From positions 1 through 31,781 of IMG/VR virus record IMGVR_UViG_3300025132_000018: 31,781 nt of DNA; one strand, given 5' to 3'. The position numbers were made by a program, and so were the translations under genes. The stretch is from a virus. Below, piece after piece: positions 7,908 to 16,289 of this stretch. The notes beneath the pieces were generated by a model. It was not told the DNA's origin. It saw only the letters and a list, made by a program, of their open reading frames with translations, and searched no databases. Numbering within the stretch: the first letter of the stretch is position 1; each line of letters begins with the position of its first letter.

Positions 7908-8567
7908 ATGAAATTTGTATATCCGTATAAAAGAAAGACAAGTGATTTTTGTATAAATCAATCAATTCGATGTGTTCATAAATATTTTCCAGGAAGTGAA
8001 GTTTTTGTTCTAGGTGATGAACCCAAAATCGATTATAAGTTTTATCATATGCGATGGTTAAAACATCACACGATTCGCGGATCAAATGTCACTTCAAAAA
8101 TGTTGCATTTTGCAAGATCACAACCCGGTGAATTTATTTATATGAATGACGACTTTTATATCAATGATAAATTTGATTTCAATATGGTTAACGCTTCAAT
8201 TGAAATGTTGGAACGAAAAGAAGGAAAGGCATCAATCGGATGGAATCAAGCGGTTGATAATACTGTTCATTATTTGGAACATAATAAAAAACCAATACGA
8301 TCATATGAATGTCATCAACCGGTGATATTTAATTCTAAACTTTTAATTCATACAATGAACCAAATCAATTGGATTGAAAATGATCATTTTATCAAATCAT
8401 TATATTTCAATCTTAATGTTCCAATAAGATTCAACCCAATTGAAAACGTCAAATTGATTGAACCAAATTTGACAAAGGCGAAACGATATCTTGATCAATT
8501 CGGATGTCTTTCAACCGGTCAAGGATTTATGACAAAAGACGGCGCGGAATTTATAAAACAAATTTAG
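7908..8567 (+). CDS. Stealth/GT-like glycan-transferase protein (inverted moron)
   Basis: This 219-residue protein is the only plus-strand gene. It starts MKFVYPYKRKTSDFCINQSI, continues with FVLGDEPKID, and has the block EFIYMNDDFYI (about 74-84), which resembles the acidic NDD motif of Stealth-type sugar-phosphate transferases and GT-A glycosyltransferases; CHQPVIFN follows later. It probably transfers a sugar or sugar phosphate to a host surface polymer or to a virion protein. Its end overlaps the tape-measure end by a few bases, tail to tail, and its start lies 34 nt from the protease start. It must have its own promoter within or near the protease gene, but I see no clear one. Confidence 0.68.
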   Translation: MKFVYPYKRKTSDFCINQSIRCVHKYFPGSEVFVLGDEPKIDYKFYHMRWLKHHTIRGSNVTSKMLHFARSQPGEFIYMNDDFYINDKFDFNMVNASIEMLERKEGKASIGWNQAVDNTVHYLEHNKKPIRSYECHQPVIFNSKLLIHTMNQINWIENDHFIKSLYFNLNVPIRFNPIENVKLIEPNLTKAKRYLDQFGCLSTGQGFMTKDGAEFIKQI

Positions 8568-10981
8568 AATTTAGAAACTTCATTTATTTGCGCAACATTG
8601 TTGACCGCGTCCGTGATATCCGTTTCAACAACAACGACTTGTTGTGTCGTGTTTGCAATTGTTCCATCATCATTTAATTCGGTGATATCTTGAACCGCGT
8701 CACTTATTGAAAAGGATGACGCACCCGCACCCGCACCCATTGAACCACCACCGGCGGATGTTGTGTTCGGTGTGTCCGGTGTTGGTGTTGATGTACTTTT
8801 GTATTGTGAAGACATAATCTTCGCAACATTTGACGCGCCCGAAATTCCAACCATAACCGCGTTAATTACTTTCAATGCGTGTCCCATCGGTTCGGGAATT
8901 GTTGTTGTTTGCGCCATAGCCGATTGAACACCTTGAATCGTTGACATTGTCGCCATCGCTACATTCACCGCCTTTGCACGATTGAAATTTTGTCTTTGAA
9001 TTTTATCTTGTTGTTTTGAATTTCCTTCGGCTTCCTTCATTTGTAATGTTGTGACCAAATTACTTAAATCCGAAATCGCGTTCAATCCGTTGTCAATGCT
9101 TTCAAAATATGCTTGTTGAATATCTTTCTTTTTGTCGGTTGTTTTCTTTTCCGCTTCAAGACCTTTTTGACGCCATTTTTCCTCGATTTCAAAAAGTGCT
9201 AATCGTTCACGTTCTAGGATTTCCGTTTCAAGAATAAGTTTTTCTTCGGCGGTTAAGACCATATTTTCTTCAAGTGTTTCACGTTCAAGTTCAAATTTTT
9301 CATTCATAATGTCAATGTCTTTTTGCATTGAATCACGTTGAAGTGAATGTTTCAAATCGTTCGCTTCTTGTCGGTCAATTGCTTCTTGATCTAAAAACTT
9401 TTTTCGAATCGCATTGATTTCGGTTTCTTGTTGTTCAATGATTTGTGTTTCAAGTTCTTTATTATTGTTTGCCTTTAAAAATAATTCGTCATATTTTTCA
9501 TTGATCGCTTGTTCTTCTTGTTGTTGTTGTGACATTCTAACTTTGAAAAGATGATCTTCAACTTCGGCGATTTCATTTGCGATTCTTGTTGCTTCGGCGA
9601 CCGGATCATCTTTTTTGCTTGTGTCTTTTTCCGGTTTTGGCGCACCCGCACCCGTCAATTTTGTTGTTTCAAAATCACCAACATCAAGATCACCACTTTC
9701 AATTTTTTTTGTGATCAATCCATCGAGTGCGTCGATTTGTGATTGAATGACATCGTTTTCTTCTTTTTTTAATTTGGTTGCGCGTTTTATCGCTTCGCCT
9801 TGAACATCTTTTCCGGTTAAAAAATCCATTCCCGCTTGTCCAAACAATGCGTCCGAGAACGCGTTTTCTTTAACAAATTCACCGATTGATTTTGTAGCGT
9901 TTTTAATTTTTTGTTCATATAGTTCCGTCTTTTGATTTGCGACCGCTTGTGCAAATGCTTTTTTATTTAACGCTTTAACATAGTTTGAAATGGCGTCGAT
10001 TGATTCATTTGTGTTTATATTTTCAAGCGTGATATTCCCCAAATATTCCGGTGACAATTCGTTTAATTTTTTGATCGCTTTGATTCTTTCTTCTTTTGAA
10101 AGATTTTCATTTCTTGCAGTTTGCAACAATGTGTCTAGTGACGCTTTTTCTTTTGCGGTGTTTGACATCGCTTCTTGCATCACACCGTTTAACATTTTTT
10201 GATTTCTTGACGCTTCCGAAACTGAATCGCGCCAACTATTATACAAACCGATCAATGCGGTGATACCAACAATCAACGCACCGATTCCCGTTCCGATCAA
10301 AGCTAGTCTAAATAATTTCATTCCCTTTGTCCCGTTACCGACGGCGACATTATAGATATTTTGCGCGACCGTTTGCGCCCTTGTCAATCCGATTGAATTG
10401 TTTTGGATTTGTTGTTTAATAACTTCAATTGAATTTAAGACACCTTGTGCGCCTTGTAACTTTGTGATCGTTTGAAGAAGTTCTTCATTTTCAGATCCCA
10501 ACAATGCAGTCACACCCGTGTATGCCTGGAAACCCGAAACCGTTGCCGTCGATATTGACAACGCCGTGTTCAATCCACGACCACGTTCGGCAAGTGAATC
10601 AATTGATCGATCCGTTTCAATTATAACCTTTTTATAGTTTGCCGTTTTTTGTTGAAGATCTCGAAATTCTTTTGTGTTTTGTTTTCCGGCAAGTGCAAGT
10701 TCATAAAGTTTGTCTTCCATTTTTGAAATCGATCCGGTCACTTCAACCATAATATCATCGGCAAGATGTTCCATATCACCGGAAAATTTCTTTACTTCAA
10801 TTCGTGTTGTTTCATACGCTTTTTGTAAATCCTTAAATTCTTGCGTGTTCGTTTGACCATTAACCGTCAAGTCTTTCATCGCTTGATTTAATTGATCAAG
10901 TTCTTTGTCTAACTTTTTAACGTCATTAACTGATGAACCCGTGTCAACAATTGCTTTGAATATTGCTTCCTTTCTAGCCAT
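8564..10981 (-). CDS. Tape measure protein
   Basis: The largest-but-one gene (805 aa) sets tail length. It has a helical N-terminal half with two copies of a short unit (NGQTNTQEFKDLQ near 41-53 and AGKQNTKEFRDLQ near 98-110). A hydrophobic stretch LFRLALIGTGIGALIVGITALIGLY follows at about 223-247, then long charged coiled coils rich in Glu and Lys (about 480-640), a Gly/Ser/Thr-rich linker and a short C-terminal end. At the usual 0.15 nm per residue this predicts a tail of about 120 nm, hence a siphovirus. It follows the large tail-tip gene, whereas in most siphoviruses it precedes it. Confidence 0.88.
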   Translation of the reverse strand: MARKEAIFKAIVDTGSSVNDVKKLDKELDQLNQAMKDLTVNGQTNTQEFKDLQKAYETTRIEVKKFSGDMEHLADDIMVEVTGSISKMEDKLYELALAGKQNTKEFRDLQQKTANYKKVIIETDRSIDSLAERGRGLNTALSISTATVSGFQAYTGVTALLGSENEELLQTITKLQGAQGVLNSIEVIKQQIQNNSIGLTRAQTVAQNIYNVAVGNGTKGMKLFRLALIGTGIGALIVGITALIGLYNSWRDSVSEASRNQKMLNGVMQEAMSNTAKEKASLDTLLQTARNENLSKEERIKAIKKLNELSPEYLGNITLENINTNESIDAISNYVKALNKKAFAQAVANQKTELYEQKIKNATKSIGEFVKENAFSDALFGQAGMDFLTGKDVQGEAIKRATKLKKEENDVIQSQIDALDGLITKKIESGDLDVGDFETTKLTGAGAPKPEKDTSKKDDPVAEATRIANEIAEVEDHLFKVRMSQQQQEEQAINEKYDELFLKANNNKELETQIIEQQETEINAIRKKFLDQEAIDRQEANDLKHSLQRDSMQKDIDIMNEKFELERETLEENMVLTAEEKLILETEILERERLALFEIEEKWRQKGLEAEKKTTDKKKDIQQAYFESIDNGLNAISDLSNLVTTLQMKEAEGNSKQQDKIQRQNFNRAKAVNVAMATMSTIQGVQSAMAQTTTIPEPMGHALKVINAVMVGISGASNVAKIMSSQYKSTSTPTPDTPNTTSAGGGSMGAGAGASSFSISDAVQDITELNDDGTIANTTQQVVVVETDITDAVNNVAQINEVSKF

Positions 10982-10984
10982 AAT

Positions 10985-13678
10985 TTATAAAAATGTTGTT
11001 CCAAATAATGTCATTTTCAATCCGGACGCGGTGTTGTCCGTGTCCAATTGTGTGACTTGAATTTGTATTGTTTGATCATTTAACACCGATGATCTTCCAA
11101 GAACATTCGGTGTCGTTGCGGTTGTGGATGTTGTTTGTCCGGCGTCGATTGTCATCAATGTTCCACCGGCAAATATTGAAACACCATTCACCAAAATATC
11201 AATAGTTAACAAGTCCGCACCCGTTCCCGCGTTCACCAAAGACGCGCGAACATCGGTCAACGTCATTGTGTCCGGTGCGCGGAAAGTGTATAAAACACCC
11301 GAAGTCAAAACCGTTGTTTCGTCACCGATTGGAAATTGCATCATCCTTTGAACTTGTGGTGAACCGGATTTTTCGTAAACATTGAAATCTATTTGTGTTG
11401 TATATGTTTGAATTCCTTCACCTTCAATCAATCGAATCAATTCCGCCTTTGTCGATTTGTCGTCACTTGAATTGTAATTTTGTATTTTTTGAAGTCTATA
11501 AACAACGCCGTCAATATTTACAAGATCACCGAAGTCAAGTTGATTGATATCCGTCGCGTTTAATTTTAACGAACACGTCAACATCTTTCCGTTTCGATCT
11601 AATAATTCACGAATGAATCTTTCGTGGAAAATGTAAAGATTGTTTGTTGTATAATTATTTCCGGCGGTTATATTATAATAAACGAAATCGGGAATTTCAA
11701 ATTGCAAATCAAATGTCGGTGAATCAAGATCGTCCAAATGTCCAACATATGGATAAGTTGTCCGCGCCGTTGTCGATGAACTATATTGATGATTCCATTC
11801 ACCGGTTTCCATTGTTCCGACATTTCCTTTTTTAACTTGAACGACAAACGCTTTTCCACGTTTCGCAACAACTTCGGAAATCCCATCGTCGTCCGTCTTT
11901 ACCTGGAAGTTTCGCGGAACGATCAAGTCCGTCGTTGGAATCTTTGCAAGTAACTTGTTTGAAAATGGAAGTTTTATTTCCGTTTTTCCTTTTGCAAATT
12001 GTGATCCGGACAAAACAGTTTTCGAACCATATTGACGTGTGACATCTTCTTCATATTGTGTGTTGAAGAAATCTTTGTCATTTTTAAAATGAAATGAATA
12101 TTCTTTTGATGCGAAATTTATTGTCGGCGTGACTTTTATATCTTTTGAATGATCAAGTTTTTGTGACCAATTTATCGCATTATTAGATCCATTATAAAAA
12201 TCATTCAATGGTTCAATCAACAATTTTCGTGGTTCGCCCGTCACACGTTTAACATAAAGATTGAACATATTGATCAAACCTTTGAAGAATGTAAGACAAT
12301 CCATATCCGGAAGATATGTTTTAATATTTACAATTGAATCCGGTTGTGTTTCTTGAACCGAATAAGATAAATCAAGACTTGTTGAACTATCAACCGAAAC
12401 TTTGAATTCCATCGTTGTCCCGGATGCGGTTATATTATAAACTTTACAATTTGTTAAAATGAATTGAACTTCAAATGTGACAACGTCTGACACGGTCAAA
12501 AAGACATCCATTTGATTCATATTAAATGTTACGGAATATGAATTTGTCAATGATGTTGTTTGGATTGTGTTTGTCCATAAACTTTCCGTTTGAACATTCA
12601 CACCATTCACAAACAAAAGTCCACGCGCTTCAACCGTTGAAAATATATTTGTGATTCCAACACCCGAACCAATGTCAAAGTTGACTTCAACCGGCATTGT
12701 CCCGGAATACGTCACTTCAAAATTTCCGGTAAATTCAGAAACAAACATCAATGGTTCACTTGATTGAATTTGTGACGCCGGATCAACATTTTGCGCAACG
12801 ATTGACGAATATTGTGTCGATAATGTTGTTGTGTTTACGGCGAAGACTTCCGTTGAAATTTGCGTCGTTGGTAACACCGAAGAAATCAATAGTGATCCAA
12901 TAGTGTTCAACTGATCCGTTTCGATCGATTGTGCGTCCGCGACCGCTTGTGTTATGTCCGGAAGAATACCACCTTCGAACGCTAATAATAAACGCTTGAA
13001 TTGTTGTGTTTCAAAAAAATCGGATTCGTATGTCACACCAATTTTTTCAAACATCTTGTCAACGATATTCTTGATGAATACTTGCAAAGGAATTTGTTCG
13101 ACCTTAAATGTGTCCGGTGTTGTTCTTACATAACCATAATCGATCAATCCATAATAATATCCTTCACCGTTCCAATCGTTTCCCGTAAAAGCATTATAAT
13201 TCGAACCATTCTTTTGAATAACACCCGACCACGAATTTTCTTGATTTGTTAAATCTAAGGTGTGATTATATTCCGACCATTCAAGTTCACGAAGTTTGAT
13301 TTTAGATAATAATGTTGTGATGTCAATCGTGTCCGAAAACAAAACGATTTTGAATGTCCACGAACCATTTCTTTTGACACATTCCATCAATTTGCAAATA
13401 CCTTCAAATTGTAGAACACCGCGTTCATAATATCGCGCCGTCGCTTTGACTGATGTGTCAAATGACGCAACAACCGGAACGCCAACCGAATCCGTCGTTG
13501 TTAATGAAAACACCGTTGACATCAATTCGTGATTTGCTCTAGTTCCTGGAAGTGTTATTGTTTTCGAACTTGAACCACTTCTTGACGAAAAATCTTTGAT
13601 GTCTGAAATTTGGAATGTCAAAGGAAATGGAATTGACTTTGATAAATCAACGCTAATGTTGTTCAAATATAATTCCAT
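10985..13678 (-). CDS. Large tail-tip / baseplate hub-like protein
   Basis: An 897-residue protein beginning MELYLNNISVDLSKSIPFPL, then ISDIKDFSSRSGSSSKTITLPG, an N-terminal block that I associate with tail-tip proteins of Bacteroidota phages and prophages. The middle contains the segment DCLTFFKGLINMFNLYVKR and nearby KLLIEPLNDFY, which is reminiscent of hub domains. The C-terminal 120 residues are beta-rich and could be a carbohydrate-binding module. It lies directly before the tape measure and overlaps none of its neighbours. Enzymatic motifs were not seen. Confidence 0.7.
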   Translation of the reverse strand: MELYLNNISVDLSKSIPFPLTFQISDIKDFSSRSGSSSKTITLPGTRANHELMSTVFSLTTTDSVGVPVVASFDTSVKATARYYERGVLQFEGICKLMECVKRNGSWTFKIVLFSDTIDITTLLSKIKLRELEWSEYNHTLDLTNQENSWSGVIQKNGSNYNAFTGNDWNGEGYYYGLIDYGYVRTTPDTFKVEQIPLQVFIKNIVDKMFEKIGVTYESDFFETQQFKRLLLAFEGGILPDITQAVADAQSIETDQLNTIGSLLISSVLPTTQISTEVFAVNTTTLSTQYSSIVAQNVDPASQIQSSEPLMFVSEFTGNFEVTYSGTMPVEVNFDIGSGVGITNIFSTVEARGLLFVNGVNVQTESLWTNTIQTTSLTNSYSVTFNMNQMDVFLTVSDVVTFEVQFILTNCKVYNITASGTTMEFKVSVDSSTSLDLSYSVQETQPDSIVNIKTYLPDMDCLTFFKGLINMFNLYVKRVTGEPRKLLIEPLNDFYNGSNNAINWSQKLDHSKDIKVTPTINFASKEYSFHFKNDKDFFNTQYEEDVTRQYGSKTVLSGSQFAKGKTEIKLPFSNKLLAKIPTTDLIVPRNFQVKTDDDGISEVVAKRGKAFVVQVKKGNVGTMETGEWNHQYSSSTTARTTYPYVGHLDDLDSPTFDLQFEIPDFVYYNITAGNNYTTNNLYIFHERFIRELLDRNGKMLTCSLKLNATDINQLDFGDLVNIDGVVYRLQKIQNYNSSDDKSTKAELIRLIEGEGIQTYTTQIDFNVYEKSGSPQVQRMMQFPIGDETTVLTSGVLYTFRAPDTMTLTDVRASLVNAGTGADLLTIDILVNGVSIFAGGTLMTIDAGQTTSTTATTPNVLGRSSVLNDQTIQIQVTQLDTDNTASGLKMTLFGTTFL

Positions 13679-13681
13679 TTT

Positions 13682-14860
13682 TTAATTTAATTGACTTGTA
13701 TAATTGTATGTTCTTTTTATTCGAATTTCTTGTTGAATCAATCCTTCTTTTATTTTTTGCTTTTTGACCAATGCTTTATTTGAAACAATGACCGGTTCAA
13801 AAACGCCTTCCGTTATTTCAAGATAAACGGATGGTGATTCCAAAAGTGAAGGCATCAACCAATTTTGAACTTCTTCTTTTATCCAATTGGAATTTAATTT
13901 CATTGTGTCTTTTGATGTCTTTGTTCCGGACATAACCGAACCGTTCACACGATCATAATCAAATGTGTTTGAACTTGACCATTGTCCCGGATCACGTTCA
14001 TATTCAAAGAATCTTGTTTTTGTTGATTCTTCCGAATACTTTGTAAATGAAAAAGAATCCCAAACGCCAAATTTATTCAACCAATGCAAACGTCTTGATG
14101 TGTATTGATTACATTCGTTATCAATATATATTTTGAATTCTTCCGTGTTCGCGGTGATATGAGATAATTGAATTGTGTAATATGAACACGTTGTGAAGTT
14201 TCCATCAGTCACCGAAGTATTCGCAACAACCGAAGACGGCGAAACATTAACAAGCAAAAGATTCGCCGAACTTAAAGCCGACGCCGTTCCCGTTGCAATT
14301 AATGTGTCGGTGATTGTGTATAATTTCGCAGTAAGATCAACCGCGACCGCCGACGAATTAACCATCGCCAAAAACATTGATTCATTCAGTCCGCAAAAAT
14401 ATTGTTGTGTTCGTGGAAAATTTGTCAAATATAAACACGGCACGGACACCGAAAAATCATAATCACCGAAGACATATGATATCCAATCGATATGACGCAA
14501 AGAACCATTGATCACGTTCAATGTATTTGAAGAAACATAAACGCCTTGTTCCGTTGGCGGTGTTCCATATTTTGGACGAACACGGATTGAATATGATGCA
14601 ATCGCGTTTGTGTATGGCGTCGCAAATGATCCATCTGAAATCAATTCACTTTTAACAATTGAACGCAATATTTCAGAACAATCAAATTTTCCATAGTTAG
14701 ATTGTTCGGGAAATACTTGATGATAAGAATGAACCGAACCATTAACCGTCAATTCAATTAAAAATGAAAATCCAGGTTGTCCCGTAAATATTGAACTAAA
14801 TTCAAATACAACGGGATTTGATGCGGTTGTGTAATTTTGTGGTTCAACTGTAATTGTCAT
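13682..14860 (-). CDS. Tail-associated structural protein, 392 aa
   Basis: A beta-rich, Ser/Thr/Asn-rich protein without membrane segments. The block RRLHWLNKFGVWDSFSFTKYS (about 258-278) is a hallmark I have seen in tail proteins of Bacteroidota phages, often next to the large tail-tip protein. It lies 3 nt before that gene. A distal-tail or tail-tip role is likely. The start is fixed by the ACACAATAATTATG leader and by a 19-nt gap after the upstream gene. Confidence 0.65.
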   Translation of the reverse strand: MTITVEPQNYTTASNPVVFEFSSIFTGQPGFSFLIELTVNGSVHSYHQVFPEQSNYGKFDCSEILRSIVKSELISDGSFATPYTNAIASYSIRVRPKYGTPPTEQGVYVSSNTLNVINGSLRHIDWISYVFGDYDFSVSVPCLYLTNFPRTQQYFCGLNESMFLAMVNSSAVAVDLTAKLYTITDTLIATGTASALSSANLLLVNVSPSSVVANTSVTDGNFTTCSYYTIQLSHITANTEEFKIYIDNECNQYTSRRLHWLNKFGVWDSFSFTKYSEESTKTRFFEYERDPGQWSSSNTFDYDRVNGSVMSGTKTSKDTMKLNSNWIKEEVQNWLMPSLLESPSVYLEITEGVFEPVIVSNKALVKKQKIKEGLIQQEIRIKRTYNYTSQLN

Positions 14861-14871
14861 AATTATTGTGT
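14858..14871 (-). promoter_or_regulatory. Repeated gene-start motif ACACAATAATTATG, copy 3
   Basis: Exact copy of the word at 1384-1397 and 7871-7884, again ending in the ATG of a structural gene that is not overlapped by its upstream neighbour. Confidence 0.5.
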
Positions 14872-14879
14872 TGTTAAGT

Positions 14880-15434
14880 TTACCTTATATCGAACGCTTT
14901 GTCAAATGAAACTTCGATCATCAATCCGGTCACCGTCGATAAATCTTCGGACATTCTTTCAAGAACTTGATCGGTGATTACTTTGTCCGTTATGTTCTTT
15001 GGTTTGATTCCATATCGTTTTATATTGACGCCGATCGCATACGCTTGTTGAATTGAAGATCCCGACCATTCGCGAAGTGATTGCGCCATCTTTTGTGGAA
15101 CGCCTAAATTTTTGAATTTATATAATCCACTTGTCACAACCGGACGAATCGATTTAAATGAACCACCGGATGAACCAACACCCGAAACACCGTCGTCAAT
15201 AAATTTATAATAAAAATCCGCTTCAATTTCAAAACCGTTTCTTGATGGTATCACAACAACGCTTGATTTCAACGCGCCATTGTTTGACTTTGTGTCGCTT
15301 TCAATTTGCTTCCGAAAGTTCTTGATCAATTCATTTCCAAAGTCCGTTATTATATTCGAATAAAATTTGGACGGATCTTGTCCGATTCCTTCTTGATTTA
15401 ATTGTCTTAATATTTCCGCTTCATTTATCGCCAT
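14880..15434 (-). CDS. Tail-completion / HK97 gp10-like protein
   Basis: A 184-residue protein: helical N-terminus, ALKSSVVVIPSRNGFEIEADFYYKFIDDG in the middle, a Gly/Ser-rich loop (GVSGVGSSGGSFKS), and a C-terminal block YGIKPKNITDKVI. The strand-turn-strand followed by YYKFIDDGVSG resembles gp10-like neck proteins of HK97-type phages. It lies just after the tail chaperone frames, by 3 nt, which suits a tail or neck protein. The identification is moderate; a minor tail protein is the alternative. Confidence 0.55.
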   Translation of the reverse strand: MAINEAEILRQLNQEGIGQDPSKFYSNIITDFGNELIKNFRKQIESDTKSNNGALKSSVVVIPSRNGFEIEADFYYKFIDDGVSGVGSSGGSFKSIRPVVTSGLYKFKNLGVPQKMAQSLREWSGSSIQQAYAIGVNIKRYGIKPKNITDKVITDQVLERMSEDLSTVTGLMIEVSFDKAFDIR

Positions 15435-15437
15435 ACA

Positions 15438-15701
15438 TTATCGTGTTCGGTTGTTTCTGAATTCTTCTTCTTGTCTTAATTTAAAGTAATTGTTCCAAAA
15501 TAAAAAAGTGACATAAGGCATCTTTGTGATCTGATCAACGTCACGATTTAATTTTTCGGCAAGGAAGACGATGTTTGACGTCCAATCATACCATTCGGAA
15601 TTTCCTTCAAGTCCTTCATCAAGTCCTTCTTCATCTTCGTCAATTGAAGATCCGTCATCGCCATATTCAGTCCCCAAATAGCGTCCTTCAATTTCTCCCA
15701 T
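15438..15701 (-). CDS. Tail assembly chaperone, T-like part (reached by -1 frameshift)
   Basis: This frame holds 87 codons from an internal ATG at 15701, but it is most likely read as the C-terminal part of a 259-residue G-T fusion. The frame is -1 relative to the upstream 222-codon gene and is already open across the T9 slip site. The acidic linker (SSIDEDEEGLDEGLEG) leads to NIVFLAEKLNRDVDQITKMPYVTF, a helix pattern with a conserved-looking MP, typical of the T domain of tail assembly chaperones. The expected partner is the tape measure. Independent initiation at the ATG cannot be excluded. Confidence 0.7.
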   Translation of the reverse strand: MGEIEGRYLGTEYGDDGSSIDEDEEGLDEGLEGNSEWYDWTSNIVFLAEKLNRDVDQITKMPYVTFLFWNNYFKLRQEEEFRNNRTR

Positions 15702-16216
15702 CTGTCCAAAAAAAAAGCGAACACGTTCAAGAATTCGTCGCCTGGAAAATGTTCTTTGAATAGTTTTATTCGTTTATCTTTTGGATTTATTATATAATCA
15801 TTTTCATCAACTTGATTATAAATCAAACCTTCTTCAATATATAGCATTGATAAAATCTTATAAGGTTCATCATATATCGATTCGATTAATTTTAGATCTA
15901 TGATCAAACCGGTTGATTTGTGTTCGAACTTTTTATCAAACACATATCGTTGACCATCGATTGTGATTTCACCTTTCAATGTAGATTTTTCTGATAACAC
16001 CTTTATCATATGATCATATACATTTCGAATCGGTTGAACTTCGAGATTATACAATTTTGATTTTGATATTCCGGAAAATATCGAAACGACTTGAACTTGA
16101 AAATCTAATGACTTTGATATTGAATTTATGTCCAACCCATCACCGGTCAGATAAACCCATTTTGACAATTGCGCCGGTGTGCAATCTTTTAATTTTTGCG
16201 GTACTTTAATTTCCAT
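15548..16216 (-). CDS. Tail assembly chaperone, G-like part (zero frame)
   Basis: The 222-residue zero-frame product starts MEIKVPQKLKDCTPAQLSKWVYLT and is mostly helical. Its sequence up to residue 169 would be shared with the frameshifted form. After the slip site the zero frame goes on for 53 residues (RWEKLKDAIWGLNM...) and ends in SSSLPKN. Such proteins coat the tape measure before tail tube assembly in siphoviruses. It overlaps the upstream 27-residue peptide by 11 nt. Unlike classical cases it lies before, and several genes away from, the tape measure. Confidence 0.7.
   Translation of the reverse strand: MEIKVPQKLKDCTPAQLSKWVYLTGDGLDINSISKSLDFQVQVVSIFSGISKSKLYNLEVQPIRNVYDHMIKVLSEKSTLKGEITIDGQRYVFDKKFEHKSTGLIIDLKLIESIYDEPYKILSMLYIEEGLIYNQVDENDYIINPKDKRIKLFKEHFPGDEFLNVFAFFLDRWEKLKDAIWGLNMAMTDLQLTKMKKDLMKDLKEIPNGMIGRQTSSSLPKN
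15708..15716 (-). promoter_or_regulatory. T9 slippery site for -1 ribosomal frameshift
   Basis: On the minus strand nine T are read as GCT TTT TTT TTG in the zero frame. Slipping back one base gives TTT TTT TTT GGA CAG ATG, entering the overlapping frame that is open to 15438. The site matches the X_XXY_YYZ pattern (T_TTT_TTG). RNA polymerase slippage on the same run would have the same effect. Confidence 0.72.
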
Positions 16217-16289
16217 TCCTACGTTTTATAATTATAAATATCGTCGCTATCAAACCTAATAACCACGAAGTGATTAATATTTCCATCAT
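16206..16289 (-). CDS. 27-residue single-pass membrane peptide
   Basis: Two consecutive ATGs at 16289-16284 overlap the TGA of the large terminase gene (ATGATG). They open a frame of 27 codons: MMEILITSW, then LLGLIATIFIII, then KRRNGN. It ends at a TAA at 16208-16206, 11 nt inside the next gene. One hydrophobic helix followed by a positively charged tail suggests an inner-membrane peptide with the C-terminus in the cytoplasm. It fills the 69-nt gap exactly, and coupling at both ends supports translation. Function is unknown; the position next to the terminase is not typical for a lysis gene. Confidence 0.6.
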   Translation of the reverse strand: MMEILITSWLLGLIATIFIIIKRRNGN

